A DNA stretch of 64,000 nt from CAIYRG01 sp965247505 (GTDB lineage Bacteria; Pseudomonadota; Alphaproteobacteria; Micropepsales; Micropepsaceae), in the NCBI GenBank assembly GCA_965247505.1, contig OZ252020.1, positions 2,790,001-2,854,000 of the forward strand, given 5' to 3'. How positions within the stretch are numbered: position 1 is the first letter of the stretch; each line of letters opens with the position of its first letter. The position numbers and the translations under genes are program-made. The notes beneath the pieces were generated by a model that made no database searches, was not told the origin of the DNA, and saw only the letters and a program-made list of their open reading frames with translations. Shown one piece after another: positions 1 to 8,569 of this stretch.

Positions 1-17
1 ATACGCTCTTCAGGCAT
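1..17 (-). CDS. Start of an unidentified gene running off the left edge
   Basis: Only the first codons (Met-Pro-Glu-Glu-Arg) are inside the window. The start is supported by a strong Shine-Dalgarno sequence, GGGAG on the minus strand at 26-30, eight bases before the ATG. It follows the unknown gene at 125-979 on the same strand, so it is probably the third gene of the integrated element's left-going run. Nothing can be said about the product. Confidence 0.45.
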
Positions 18-124
18 TTGATTTACTCCCTTCATCTCTGGGACACGAAAAGCCCCGTCATGTCTGGAAGGGATAGCCGGTTAGTGCGGTAAAAACTGGA
101 CCAAAGATTCCTCGACGCCAAAAC

Positions 125-979
125 TCACTGACTGTCGTCAAAGTCGCGCTGGGCGCAACGATGCACATGGTCCTCGGTCACCTTACGGATCGTCTGCTCT
201 AGCCCATCCGTGTCGATGCCAGGAGGGTTAAGGACAGGCCCCAACCCCTGGGGCGGGAGAAGCGGCCGGCCAGTGCGCTGGTTCCTGTTCGTCCGCATTT
301 CATTTTGGTATCGGTCCCGAGCGTTCCAAACTGTACGGGAGGACGGGAGAAAGTAATATGGATGGCTACCGTAGCGTTCCTTAAGTACTTCAATCACTGC
401 ACGGCAGATCGAATAATCTTTTTTCCCGCCGTTCGATGCGTAAGTGCGCCGGATCGGCAAACGCTCTGGCCACTCTGGATCCTGTCGCACCCCGACCGCC
501 CAATCAATTGCCAAGGCGATTATGTGGTCGCGTATTGCCGTCCAGTCTTGCGCGAAACTGCGCGGTCCGGGCTTCTTGGGCCGTGGATCTCCGGGATTCT
601 CGGCCCACTCCTTCAAGCATTGAGGCATCGGCTTCCCCGCTTTGCGATACAAGTCGACAGCACGCTCCAACGCAGGCCGTGCGTGAGCCAAGTGGTCCAT
701 TTTTGTCAAGAAATGGCACTGGTGTTCAGCTGATTGACGGATTTCAGGATCGCCGCCCAAACAGAATTTAGCGTTTTTCTGAACCAGGTCTTCGAACAAG
801 TCCGTCTGTTGTCGGGGGCTGAGACGGGGAAAGATCAACGCGATTCTAAGATCGCGCCGGAGCAGTGGATCCGAGAAAATGGCGCCCACACCAGCCTTGA
901 TCTCGTGGAAGCACTCTTCTCGCGCTTGGCGCTCCTCAATTTTGAGGCGCTCCCTCTCACGCATCTGTCCGGTTCCCAT
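125..979 (-). CDS. Hypothetical protein of the integrated element
   Basis: A 284-residue protein I do not recognise. It is soluble-looking, with no signal peptide or membrane segment. The N-terminus is strongly charged and probably helical (many Arg/Glu in the first 25 residues). A Pro/Lys/Gly-rich linker lies near residue 135 and the C-terminal half is basic, compatible with nucleic-acid binding, but I see no named domain. Its start overlaps the 3' end of the integrase gene by 23 bases, which suggests translational coupling and that it travels with the integrase. It could be an accessory of the integrase or simple cargo; the sequence does not decide. Confidence 0.7.
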   Translation of the reverse strand: MGTGQMRERERLKIEERQAREECFHEIKAGVGAIFSDPLLRRDLRIALIFPRLSPRQQTDLFEDLVQKNAKFCLGGDPEIRQSAEHQCHFLTKMDHLAHARPALERAVDLYRKAGKPMPQCLKEWAENPGDPRPKKPGPRSFAQDWTAIRDHIIALAIDWAVGVRQDPEWPERLPIRRTYASNGGKKDYSICRAVIEVLKERYGSHPYYFLPSSRTVWNARDRYQNEMRTNRNQRTGRPLLPPQGLGPVLNPPGIDTDGLEQTIRKVTEDHVHRCAQRDFDDSQ

Positions 980-2192
980 GTCGGGCCATCGGAATGACCG
1001 TCGCCTCGGGGTTGATCGCCAGATATTCAGCCCACTGTTCCATCAGCTTTGAGCGTCGCGCGAACAGATCCGAACGCGCGTAGGCCGCCTCCACCTTGTT
1101 GGTGACCGCATGGGCCAGTGCCGCCTCCATGACTGCGCGAGATGCATTAGTGCATTCCGCCGCCCAATCGCGGAAACTCGACCGGAAGCCGTGCGGCACG
1201 GCGTCCAGACTAAGGTCGCGCATCAATTTGGACAACGTCATGTCGGACAGCGGCTTGCCGGGCCGCGTTCCGGGAAAGACCAGACCGCTTCCGTTCCCGA
1301 GTTGCCGTGCTTCGGCCAGTATCTCCAGGGCTCGCGCACACAGTGGGACACGGTGTGCGCGCCCGGCTTTCATCCGGTCGGCAGGAATGGTCCAGGTTGC
1401 CGCGTCTATGTCGATCTCGCTCCACGCCATAAGCCGGACCTCGCCAGATCGTGCGGCCGTCAGGATCAGGAACTCGAAGGCCAGTTTGACAACCGCTCCG
1501 CTACCGGACGCGCGAACGGCCTTGATGGCGCCGGCGACTTCGCCATGCGGCAGGGCCTTATGATGGCCCATGCCTTTGCTTTTTTGCTTGGGAAGTACAG
1601 CGCCGATGGCGTCACCGCCCGGGTTGTCCTGTCTGAAGCCTTGGGCCACTGCCCACTTCATGACGGTCGAGATGCGTTGGCGCACACGTCGCGCGGTTTC
1701 CGGTTTCTCGTGCCAGATCGGCATGAGCACGCTAAGGACATCTGCCGTGTAGATATTCGACACCGGGCGCTTGCCCAGGCGAGGGTAGACGTAGGTGCGC
1801 AAAGTTGCCTCCCACTGCGCGGCGTGCTTGGCGTTACGCCAACTCGGCCGGTGAAGTTCAACGACGGCCGTCACGGCTGCCTCGAAGGTGGGTATGCTGG
1901 CTTGCCGCCGAAGGTCCATAGGATCTCCACCGGTGCGTGCGGCCTTGCGGTTGGCAAGCGCTTCCTCGCGGGCCTCTGCCAGCGATACTAGCGGCACGCC
2001 ACCAAGCCCGAGCGTCCGCTGCCGTCCCTGGATCACGAGCCTTTGCTCCCATCGCCGTGCACCGGATGTATCGACCTTCAGATACAAGCCATTGCCGTCA
2101 CAATACCGGCCAGGTTTGGAGGTCTTGTGCACGAAAACCGGCGTCAATCTCTTGTCGGGATGCTTTCCTTTCGGCTTGCGACCAGGTGCCAT
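957..2192 (-). CDS. Tyrosine-type site-specific integrase (DUF4102, P4-like)
   Basis: A 411-residue phage/island integrase. The N-terminal ~90 residues are the DUF4102 arm-binding domain (GNGLYLKVDTSGARRWEQR); a SAM-like core-binding domain follows at about 100-200, then the catalytic domain. The catalytic set is visible: Arg in LTAARSGEVR, Lys region at DRMKAGRAHRVPL, His-x-x-Arg in PHGFRSSFRDWA, a second His in ALAHAV, and the nucleophile Tyr in VEAAYARSDL. Its 5' end lies 139 bases from the 3' end of tRNA-Ser(GGA) and it is transcribed away from the tRNA, the standard arrangement for an element integrated into a tRNA gene. Length is normal and no frameshift is seen, so it is probably functional. 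The upstream region 2193-2331 is AT-rich and should hold its promoter and arm sites. Confidence 0.93.
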   Translation of the reverse strand: MAPGRKPKGKHPDKRLTPVFVHKTSKPGRYCDGNGLYLKVDTSGARRWEQRLVIQGRQRTLGLGGVPLVSLAEAREEALANRKAARTGGDPMDLRRQASIPTFEAAVTAVVELHRPSWRNAKHAAQWEATLRTYVYPRLGKRPVSNIYTADVLSVLMPIWHEKPETARRVRQRISTVMKWAVAQGFRQDNPGGDAIGAVLPKQKSKGMGHHKALPHGEVAGAIKAVRASGSGAVVKLAFEFLILTAARSGEVRLMAWSEIDIDAATWTIPADRMKAGRAHRVPLCARALEILAEARQLGNGSGLVFPGTRPGKPLSDMTLSKLMRDLSLDAVPHGFRSSFRDWAAECTNASRAVMEAALAHAVTNKVEAAYARSDLFARRSKLMEQWAEYLAINPEATVIPMARHGNRTDA

Positions 2193-2331
2193 AACATATA
2201 CCCACTATTTCATACCATATATATAACGGGAAGGTACGAGAAATCGCGAGATGTCGCAAGACGACAACAGACAATTAATCAATATTGTAATGGTGATTTT
2301 TTACGAATCAGGATACGACAGGAAAGAATTA

Positions 2332-2352
2332 TGGCGGACAGAGTGGGATTCG
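2332..2352. other. Putative attachment-site core at the tRNA-Ser 3' end
   Basis: The 3' end of tRNA-Ser (T-arm, acceptor strand and encoded CCA) faces the integrase. P4-type integrases usually recombine within the last 15-45 bases of a tRNA gene, so one att half-site should be here. The second copy would lie left of the window, so the exact core cannot be fixed. Confidence 0.45.
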
Positions 2353-2421
2353 AACCCACGAGACGGTTTCCCGCCCACACGCTTTCCAAGCGTGCGCCTT
2401 CAGCCACTCGGCCACCTGTCC
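2332..2421 (-). tRNA. tRNA-Ser(GGA)
   Basis: A 90-base class II tRNA with a long variable arm, read on the minus strand. The acceptor stem is GGACAG(G) paired with (C)CTGTCC. The anticodon loop carries GGA within a CGCTTGGAAAGCG arm, the T-loop reads GTTCGAATC, and CCA is encoded. The gene stays intact after integration of the neighbouring element. Confidence 0.95.
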
Positions 2422-2521
2422 TTACGCGCTACCGCTTAAGGGCGCATTCCAAACAAATCAATAGGAATGCTGCGAATATCGGTTGGGCCACATCACCCCC
2501 CAACACACCATCGGCCCTCAC

Positions 2522-2842
2522 CTAAGACGTCTCTCCGCCGCCTCCCGCCGCGCGCTTCTCGGCCTGTTTTTCGCGGAAGATAAGAAAGAGATTGCGCGAA
2601 TAGACAATGACGCCCGTCATCTGGCCGGTGATGATGACGGGGTCGCGAATGTGAATCGCATAGGAGAGAAGCACAATTCCGCCGCCCAAACTGCAATACC
2701 AAAAGGCCATCGGAATAACGCTGCGCCCGACGATCTCGCTTTTGAACCATTGAATAATAAAACGCGACGCAAACAAGGCCTGGCCGCCAAAACCGACGCC
2801 AAGCCAAATATTGTCCGCCGTGAACCACGCAGCGAAATTCAT
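2522..2842 (-). CDS. Lipid-A-disaccharide synthase N-terminal-domain (LAB_N) membrane protein
   Basis: A 106-residue integral membrane protein with about three hydrophobic segments. The family pattern is clear: GVGFGGQALFASRFIIQW followed by SLGGGIVLLSYAI and the terminal GVIVYSRNLFLI. Small LAB_N proteins are usually found beside a GT2 dolichol-phosphate-sugar-type transferase and an ArnT/GT39-like enzyme, as here (the GT2 stop is 2 bases from this start), and are thought to help with membrane-linked sugar transfer to lipid A or related glycolipids. Specific function unknown. The last residues are Gly/Glu-rich and cytoplasmic-looking. Confidence 0.85.
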   Translation of the reverse strand: MNFAAWFTADNIWLGVGFGGQALFASRFIIQWFKSEIVGRSVIPMAFWYCSLGGGIVLLSYAIHIRDPVIITGQMTGVIVYSRNLFLIFREKQAEKRAAGGGGETS

Positions 2843-2843
2843 T

Positions 2844-3572
2844 TTAGATTTCCTTTGTCTCGGTTGGCTTGCGCAAACGGCGCTTAAGCCAGATCACGCC
2901 CAGAAGATCGGATATGCCGACGACGAATCGGCCCCAATTACCATATTTCGAACGGCCCGCATTTCTCGGCCTGTGGCCGACGGCAACGAAGCGCACCTCA
3001 TATCCTTCGCGCTGCATCAGCGCGATGAGATAGCGATGCATGTGATCGAAATAGGGAAGTTCGAGAAACGCAGCGCGGCGAAAGAGCTTTAAGCCGCAGC
3101 CCACATCCTTGGCCTTGTCGTTAAGCGCCCAACGCCGCAAGCCATTGGCAAGGCGCGACGCGGCGCGCTTGGCCCAACGATCTTTGCGTGTTGCGCGCTC
3201 GCCCGCGACCATCGCCAGTGTCGGCGGTGCGCCCGCAATGGCTTCAAGCAATTTGGGAATATCCGCGGGGATGTTTTGCCCGTCGCCATCTAAGGTAATG
3301 ATGGTCTCGCTCTTTGCCGCTAACACGCCCGAGCGCAAAGCGCGGCTTTGACCAAAGCTGCGCGCATGGACAAGAATTCGGATCATCGGCAGATCGCTCC
3401 GCAGCGAAACCAGTTCCGCCGATGTTCCATCGATCGAGCCGTCATCGACAAAAATAATCTCATAGCTGGGCTGCCGGGTTAGGCTCGCCATCGCGTCTGC
3501 GATCTCGCGTGCAAGCGGGGCGGCGTTTCCGGCCTCGTCTCTTACCGGGATGACAATCGAGATCTCAGCCAT
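2844..3572 (-). CDS. Glycosyltransferase family 2, polyprenyl-phosphate sugar transferase-like
   Basis: A 242-residue GT-A-fold transferase. It begins with ISIVIPVRDEAGN, followed by the nucleotide-sugar motif IIFVDDGSIDGTS and the metal-binding ITLDGDGQ (DxD-type). These are signatures of dolichol-phosphate mannosyltransferase/ArnC-like enzymes that load a sugar on polyprenyl phosphate at the cytoplasmic face. The C-terminal part (RPRNAGRSKYGNWGRFVVGISDL) is typical of the family and likely membrane-associated. With the LAB_N gene just downstream and the divergent GT39 enzyme, this suggests a carrier-loading plus periplasmic transfer pathway modifying lipid A or another glycolipid. The sugar is not identifiable from sequence. 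Confidence 0.88.
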   Translation of the reverse strand: MAEISIVIPVRDEAGNAAPLAREIADAMASLTRQPSYEIIFVDDGSIDGTSAELVSLRSDLPMIRILVHARSFGQSRALRSGVLAAKSETIITLDGDGQNIPADIPKLLEAIAGAPPTLAMVAGERATRKDRWAKRAASRLANGLRRWALNDKAKDVGCGLKLFRRAAFLELPYFDHMHRYLIALMQREGYEVRFVAVGHRPRNAGRSKYGNWGRFVVGISDLLGVIWLKRRLRKPTETKEI

Positions 3573-3672
3573 TCAGCCTGCCATTTGGTTTCGTTCCGCC
3601 GGGGGATGCGAATCTCAATCGTGACTCTCAAACTCGCCGACAATCGAAGAATATCACGAGCGCGGCTTTTCG

Positions 3673-3688
3673 GGCCCGCGCGCGGGCC
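3673..3688. repeat. 16-base perfect GC palindrome in the leader of the GT39 gene
   Basis: GGCCCGCG/CGCGGGCC is a perfect palindrome in the divergent intergenic region, 47 bases before the chosen GTG start and followed by TTATA. It could be an operator or an RNA hairpin. No T-run follows, so it is not a clear terminator. Confidence 0.4.
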
Positions 3689-3734
3689 TTATACAGGGGC
3701 CGACCGCCCGGCAACAGGCCCGGAAAATCCGCTG

Positions 3735-5486
3735 GTGAACGCCCTCAGCAAAGGAACCACAGCTTTGGAGTCGGAATTGGCAAGCGGGGCAAAATCTACT
3801 CGGAGTGGCGCTTATTTCAGCAAAAACCCGGTGCCGGCGCTGATCATTATTGCGCTTTTGGCCTGGCTTCCGGGGTTCTTTAGTCTTCAACCGCTCGATC
3901 GCGACGAGGCCCGCTTTGCCCAGGCGTCCAAGCAAATGCTGGAGAGCGGCGATTTCATTCAAATCCGTCTGGGTGATGAGGCGCGCGACCAAAAACCGGT
4001 GGGTATTTATTGGCTTCAGGCGGCCTCCACTGCGCTCCTCTCGCCGCTGGTCTCAAATGGGGGCGAGCGAAACACCATTTGGACCTATCGCATCCCCTCA
4101 TTGCTGGGCGGCATCGCAGCGCTCCTTTTGACCTTTTTCTTGGTGCGAATTTTTGCCTTGAAGGAGACCGCGTTTTTGGCGGCGCTTCTTTTGGGCACGA
4201 GTATCTTGCTCATGGTCGAGACCCATATCGCCAAGACCGACGCGTTTTTATTGGCGATGGTGCTTGGCGCGCAATCTCTTTTGCTGCGTGCCTATTTATC
4301 CGCACGAAAACCCGGCGAGATAGCTTCGCCGTCGCACATTGCAATCTTTGCCGGTTGGCTTTGCTTTTCCTTCGGCATTCTCGTCAAAGGCCCGATCGTC
4401 ATTGTGGTCTGCGCGGCTTGCGTAGTTGCGGTCTCGCTATGGGATCGCGAGTGGAAATGGTTTGCGCGGGTGCGGCCCCTTTTGGGCTTGGCTCTAACGC
4501 TTCTCATCGTGCTGCCCTGGCTGGTCGCCATCGGCATCGCCACGGAGGGTGCGTTTTTCACCAACTCTTTGGGCGGAGACTTTGCATCGAAGCTGATCGG
4601 CGAGGAAGAATCGCATGGCGCGCCGCCCGGCTATTTCACTTTGCTCGTCTTTGTCACCTTTTGGCCGGCGACCATCGTGCTTCTTCCCGCGGTTTTGTTC
4701 GGTATCGCAAATCGAAACGAGCCCGCCATCCGCTATTGTCTTTTCTGGGCGGCAACGACATTCATCATGTTCGAGCTAGCGCCGACCAAGCTTCCCCATT
4801 ACACGCTGCCCGCTTACCCCGCTTTGGCCATTCTTGGCGCAATGTGGGTGACGCGCAGCGCCGATGCTGGCCAGCTCGGCCAAGATAGTAAGCTGGGCCG
4901 CTTGTTCGCGCTCGTCTCTCCGGCGATTTTTCTCGGCATTGCGATTGTCCTTGCCGGAGCGCTGTTATGGCTGCCCAACAATTTCTGTGACGGCACGGAT
5001 GTTTTGGCCTATCCGCTCGCAGCAATTGCCGTATTGCTTAGCTTACTAGCCAGCACCTTTATGTGGCGCGGCAAACGCGTGGACGGCGTGATGTTCGCTT
5101 GCCTCACTGCGATCATTTTCTATTTGCTGATCTGGCGGGACATCGCGCCCAGCCTCACCGATTTTCAGCTCTCGCCGCGCATTGCATCGGCGGTCGAAGA
5201 AAACGCGCGGGCCGGCGATCCGCCGGTGGTTCTGGCCGGCTATGCCGAGCCCAGCATCCGTTTTTTACTGGGCACCGAAACGCGGCTGGTCACAGGTCCG
5301 GTGGCAGGCGAAGAGGCGGCGCGGCGCGGCGGGCTATATGTGGTGAGCGAAGACGATCGCGCAAGCTTCGCGCAAGCATTGGAGGGCTCCGGCATGCGGG
5401 CGGTTGTCCTAAGCGAAATTCGCGGCGCGAATTATTCCAATGGGCAATATATGGTGCTCACGCTTTTTCGCATCGAGCCGTTTTAA
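3735..5486 (+). CDS. Glycosyltransferase family 39 (ArnT/PMT-like) membrane protein
   Basis: About 583 residues with a dozen hydrophobic segments, like ArnT-type lipid A sugar transferases. The first periplasmic loop carries the family's acidic motif (LDRDEARFAQASKQML) and the following QKPVGIYWLQA, characteristic of GT39/GT83 enzymes that use polyprenyl-phosphate-linked sugars. The reading frame is open back to a TTG at 3585 and an ATG at 3606, but codons before 3735 do not look like this family, so I prefer the GTG at 3735, preceded by a weak GGA. It is transcribed divergently from the GT2 and LAB_N genes, which probably supply its donor. The 3' end runs straight into a strong terminator. 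Confidence 0.87.
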   Translation: MNALSKGTTALESELASGAKSTRSGAYFSKNPVPALIIIALLAWLPGFFSLQPLDRDEARFAQASKQMLESGDFIQIRLGDEARDQKPVGIYWLQAASTALLSPLVSNGGERNTIWTYRIPSLLGGIAALLLTFFLVRIFALKETAFLAALLLGTSILLMVETHIAKTDAFLLAMVLGAQSLLLRAYLSARKPGEIASPSHIAIFAGWLCFSFGILVKGPIVIVVCAACVVAVSLWDREWKWFARVRPLLGLALTLLIVLPWLVAIGIATEGAFFTNSLGGDFASKLIGEEESHGAPPGYFTLLVFVTFWPATIVLLPAVLFGIANRNEPAIRYCLFWAATTFIMFELAPTKLPHYTLPAYPALAILGAMWVTRSADAGQLGQDSKLGRLFALVSPAIFLGIAIVLAGALLWLPNNFCDGTDVLAYPLAAIAVLLSLLASTFMWRGKRVDGVMFACLTAIIFYLLIWRDIAPSLTDFQLSPRIASAVEENARAGDPPVVLAGYAEPSIRFLLGTETRLVTGPVAGEEAARRGGLYVVSEDDRASFAQALEGSGMRAVVLSEIRGANYSNGQYMVLTLFRIEPF

Positions 5487-5517
5487 CCCAGCCACTCAGC
5501 ACGCCTGAGTGGCTGGG
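5487..5517. terminator. Bidirectional terminator between GT39 and the DMT gene
   Basis: A perfect 12-bp stem (CCCAGCCACTCA with TGAGTGGCTGGG) around a 7-base loop begins on the base after the GT39 stop and ends on the base before the convergent gene's stop. TTTTAA before the stem on the plus strand gives the minus-strand transcript its U-run. Position and symmetry indicate it serves both convergent genes. Confidence 0.85.
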
Positions 5518-6453
5518 CTAAAGCGATTGCGCCCTCAGCGCGCGCTTGCGCCCAAGGATGCGCTCGCGCCAAAGGATGAGCAAGCCGGCGCCGATGACAA
5601 AGCCCGCGCCGATTACCACTTGCGTCGTCGGCAAATCGTCGAACAGAAAATAGCCAAGGCTCGCGGCCCAGATCATCATCGTATAGTCGAAAGGCGCGAG
5701 AACCGATGCCTCGCCAAAGCGGTAGCTGAAGCTCAAAAAAAGCTGTCCGATGCCGCCAAACACGCCCATCGAAATCAGGACCAGCAATTCCGTTCCCACG
5801 GGCAATTTCCAGCCCCAGAAAATTGTGACAAGTCCGACAAGCGCCGATGTCAGCATGAAATAAAACGCGATGGCTTCCGAATTCTCGTGCGCGCTCATGC
5901 GGCGAAGGACAATCATCGCCGTGGCCGATAGGCCGGCGCCTGAGAGCGCGAACGCCGCCCCGACAAAATTTCCATCGCCGGCGCCGCGCCCTTCCGCGCC
6001 AATGATCACCAACACGCCGGCAAAGCCGATCAAGACCGCACTCCAGCGGAAAATATGCACCTGCTCCTTTAAAATGAGCGCAGCCATGATCACTGTGAAC
6101 ATCGGGGCGGCGAAAGCGATGGCCGTTGCGTCCGCCAGAGGCAAAAAAGTCACCGCTAGAAAATTGCAAAACATCGCGGTCACACCCAAAAGCGAGCGCG
6201 TCGCATGGGTGCCGATGCGATTGGTCGCGAGTGTAGACAGACCGCCCGTGAGGGCGGTGGCAAACACGATCATGAGCATGCCGATCGAGGCGCGGAAGAA
6301 TACGATCTCGCCCACCGGGACGCTGCCGCCGACCCATTTCACCCCGGCGAACATCAGCGAAAAGAGAAACATCGCGAAGAGTTTCAATGAAATCGCAAGC
6401 AGCGGACGGTCGCGCGCCGCCTGCGCGGCAGGCGGTTCGGTCGAACTACGCAT
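5518..6453 (-). CDS. DMT-superfamily (EamA) transporter
   Basis: A 311-residue protein with about ten transmembrane segments arranged as two EamA repeats (roughly residues 20-150 and 165-300). Motifs such as GGSVPVGEIVFFRASIG near the start and APFDYTMMIWAASLGYFLFDD in the second repeat are typical. Such proteins export or import small metabolites (amino acids, nucleosides and others), but the substrate cannot be read from the sequence. The start is 4 bases from the corA stop, so it is very likely the second gene of a corA-DMT operon. The basic tail (RERILGRKRALRAQSL) should be cytoplasmic. Confidence 0.87.
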   Translation of the reverse strand: MRSSTEPPAAQAARDRPLLAISLKLFAMFLFSLMFAGVKWVGGSVPVGEIVFFRASIGMLMIVFATALTGGLSTLATNRIGTHATRSLLGVTAMFCNFLAVTFLPLADATAIAFAAPMFTVIMAALILKEQVHIFRWSAVLIGFAGVLVIIGAEGRGAGDGNFVGAAFALSGAGLSATAMIVLRRMSAHENSEAIAFYFMLTSALVGLVTIFWGWKLPVGTELLVLISMGVFGGIGQLFLSFSYRFGEASVLAPFDYTMMIWAASLGYFLFDDLPTTQVVIGAGFVIGAGLLILWRERILGRKRALRAQSL

Positions 6454-6456
6454 CGC

Positions 6457-7434
6457 TTAAAGCCAGCCGCGACGTTTGAAAAAGAGATAGGGCAACACGC
6501 CGGCAACAACCATGGCAATGAGCGCGATTGGGTATCCCAAGGGCGAACTCAATTCCGGCATGTATTGGTAATTCATGCCCCAAATCGAGGCCAGCAGGGT
6601 TGGCGGCAGAAGAACAATCGCGGCTACCGACATGGTTTTGATGACGGTGTTTTGCTCGATATTGATCAGGCCGAGCGTGGCATCGAGCAAGAAGGTCAAT
6701 TTTCCCGAAATATAAGTCGAATGATCCTGCAGTGAGGCGACATCGCGCGATATCGTCTTCACATGAACTTTCGCCTCGTTCTTTACACTTGCATCAAAGG
6801 CCTGGTTCAGGAACGTCGATATGCGGCTAAGGGTGAGCAGACTCTCGCGCATTTTTGAGGTCAGATCATATTTACGCCCGAGATTTTGCAACACGTTTTG
6901 AAAATCCTTGCCGGAACGGTTGCCAAGCGCCTGGGTCGGCTCAAAAATTTCGAGCGAGATCGCTTCCACATCGGCGCCGGTCTTTTCCAGAATATCCGCC
7001 ATGCGATCGACAATGGCGTCTAACAATTGCAACAAAACAGATTCCGGCTTTGATGCCGTGACCGCGGCGCGTTCGCACCTTAGGGCATAGGAGCGGAACG
7101 GTTGCGGGTCGATATAGCGGATAGTGACAAGCCGTTCCTCGGTCAGCACGAAAGTGATGGCGCCGCTGATGGGCATATCCGTGTCCGTTTGGGTCAGGAC
7201 CGCGGCCGTCATAAATAGCCCGCCATCTTCCTGATAGAGGCGGCTGGAGATTTCGATCTCTTCCATATCCGCCCGGGTCGGCATTTCCATGGCAAGGCTG
7301 TTGTTTACCTTGCGGCGCTCATCGGGCGTGGGATTAAAAAGGTCCAGCCACACGGCGCCCGCGGGCAGCTTCGCGTCCCCCGCGACGGTGATGCCATTTA
7401 GGCCGTCATCCTGCTGCTGATAGGCCTTCAGCAT
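6457..7434 (-). CDS. corA: Magnesium/cobalt transporter CorA
   Basis: A 325-residue CorA-family divalent cation channel. The N-terminal cytoplasmic part (about 1-255) holds the alpha/beta sensor domain and the long stalk helix. Two transmembrane helices follow at the C-terminus, and the selectivity motif Gly-Met-Asn ends the first of them (SIWGMNYQYMPEL). The protein ends with the usual basic stretch FKRRGWL. Length and layout match the family and the start is an ATG. It heads a two-gene unit with the DMT transporter. Mg2+ is the likely main substrate; Co2+ or Zn2+ are possible from family knowledge. Confidence 0.93.
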   Translation of the reverse strand: MLKAYQQQDDGLNGITVAGDAKLPAGAVWLDLFNPTPDERRKVNNSLAMEMPTRADMEEIEISSRLYQEDGGLFMTAAVLTQTDTDMPISGAITFVLTEERLVTIRYIDPQPFRSYALRCERAAVTASKPESVLLQLLDAIVDRMADILEKTGADVEAISLEIFEPTQALGNRSGKDFQNVLQNLGRKYDLTSKMRESLLTLSRISTFLNQAFDASVKNEAKVHVKTISRDVASLQDHSTYISGKLTFLLDATLGLINIEQNTVIKTMSVAAIVLLPPTLLASIWGMNYQYMPELSSPLGYPIALIAMVVAGVLPYLFFKRRGWL

Positions 7435-7572
7435 GCAAACTGTCCCGCGCTTAGAGGTTCAAATCATGGAGCGGCCAATTTCCATTGCAACGCGCATGGA
7501 GGTCGGCCCCGGCCACTTCATATAACCTCTCGCGCAGCAGGGCGCTAAGGGTTTTTGGTCTTATTGGAATAT

Positions 7573-7598
7573 GAAAAACAGCTGCCGGACGGCAGGCC
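7573..7598 (-). terminator. Terminator after znuA
   Basis: On the minus strand CTGCC-GTCC-GGCAG forms a short GC hairpin followed closely by CTGTTTTTC. It lies about 15 bases past the znuA stop and before the corA promoter region, where a transcript end is expected. Confidence 0.6.
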
Positions 7599-7612
7599 AA
7601 TACCCAACGGGA

Positions 7613-8569
7613 CTAGCTGGAGAGACAGGATAGGAAATCATCCGCCATTCGCACCAATAGAGCTTCATAAAGTCCCGCTCCGGCAGTGATATCGGTTCCA
7701 AGATCGTCGAGTACGGCACTTCTCGTCTCGGCATTCTCGGTCAGCGTCGCAATAAGCCTTGGCGAAAATTGTGGCGGGGAGAACACGCATTTTACTTGGG
7801 TCTCTCGGATTCGATTGCGGATTTCGACGATCCGCCGCGTCCCCGCGGGTCTATCCGCGGCAACACTCACCGAGCCTATGGCTGAGAGCCCGTAGCGTGC
7901 CTCGAAATATTGGTAGGCGTCGTGAAACACGATGTAGTCTTGCGAGCGCGCCGGCTCTATGCGTGCGCTGAGCTCCGCATCGAGCTCGGCCATGCGCATT
8001 GTAAATCCACCCGCATTGCCGCGATACAGCTCCGCGCGTTCCGGGTCGGCTTGGGCAAGTATTTCGGCGATAGAGCGCGCCATCGCAGCGCCGTTTCTCG
8101 GATCGAGCCAAAAATGCGGATCCATTGCCAGATGTCCAAGCCCGTTACTCTCAAGCTGCTCGTGCTCATGCGCTTCCCACAAACCGCCTTCGCGGATGGG
8201 AAGGCTGATTAGCCCCGGCGTATCGCTAAGCGCGGTGACGCGCGCTGCAGGCGCCAGCGTTTCGAGAGGTCTTTGAAGAAAAATTTCGAGCTCCGGCCCG
8301 ATCCAAAAGACGATTTCGGCATTTTCCAGCTTGCGCGCGTCGGAGGGCTTGAGCGCATAGGCATGCGGCGAAGCGCTACCGGTAATTAATAGCTCCGGAG
8401 CGGTGGTTCCGCTCATCACCGCGCTAACGATGGAGTGAATGGGCCGCGTCGATGCGAGGACATTTGGCGGCGTCGTCTGCGCCGCCAGCGAAAGATTCGA
8501 ACAGAGCAGGGTGAGGGAAAGAAGAACGCCACCTATGAGGCCGCGAATCCCGGCAAATTCTCCACTCAA
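7613..8569 (-). CDS. znuA: Zinc ABC-transporter substrate-binding protein (ZnuA-type)
   Basis: A 318-residue periplasmic metal-binding protein of cluster A-I. It has a signal peptide (hydrophobic stretch at 10-30 ending near SLAAQ). The metal-ligand histidines of the family sit in STRPIHSIV, GSASPHAYAL and MDPHFWLDP, and a short His/Glu loop (EAHEHEQLE) precedes the third. Zinc is favoured over manganese by that loop and by IVFWIGPELE, but this is inference. The only plausible start is a TTG whose last two bases overlap the infC stop (TTGA), so it appears translationally coupled to IF-3. No znuB, znuC or zur gene is nearby; the permease and ATPase must be encoded elsewhere. Confidence 0.88.
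   Translation of the reverse strand: MSGEFAGIRGLIGGVLLSLTLLCSNLSLAAQTTPPNVLASTRPIHSIVSAVMSGTTAPELLITGSASPHAYALKPSDARKLENAEIVFWIGPELEIFLQRPLETLAPAARVTALSDTPGLISLPIREGGLWEAHEHEQLESNGLGHLAMDPHFWLDPRNGAAMARSIAEILAQADPERAELYRGNAGGFTMRMAELDAELSARIEPARSQDYIVFHDAYQYFEARYGLSAIGSVSVAADRPAGTRRIVEIRNRIRETQVKCVFSPPQFSPRLIATLTENAETRSAVLDDLGTDITAGAGLYEALLVRMADDFLSCLSS

Noticed and set aside
4010..4888. 292-residue plus-strand frame inside the GT39 gene
   Set aside because: Arg/His-rich out-of-frame shadow; the membrane protein's frame explains the region.
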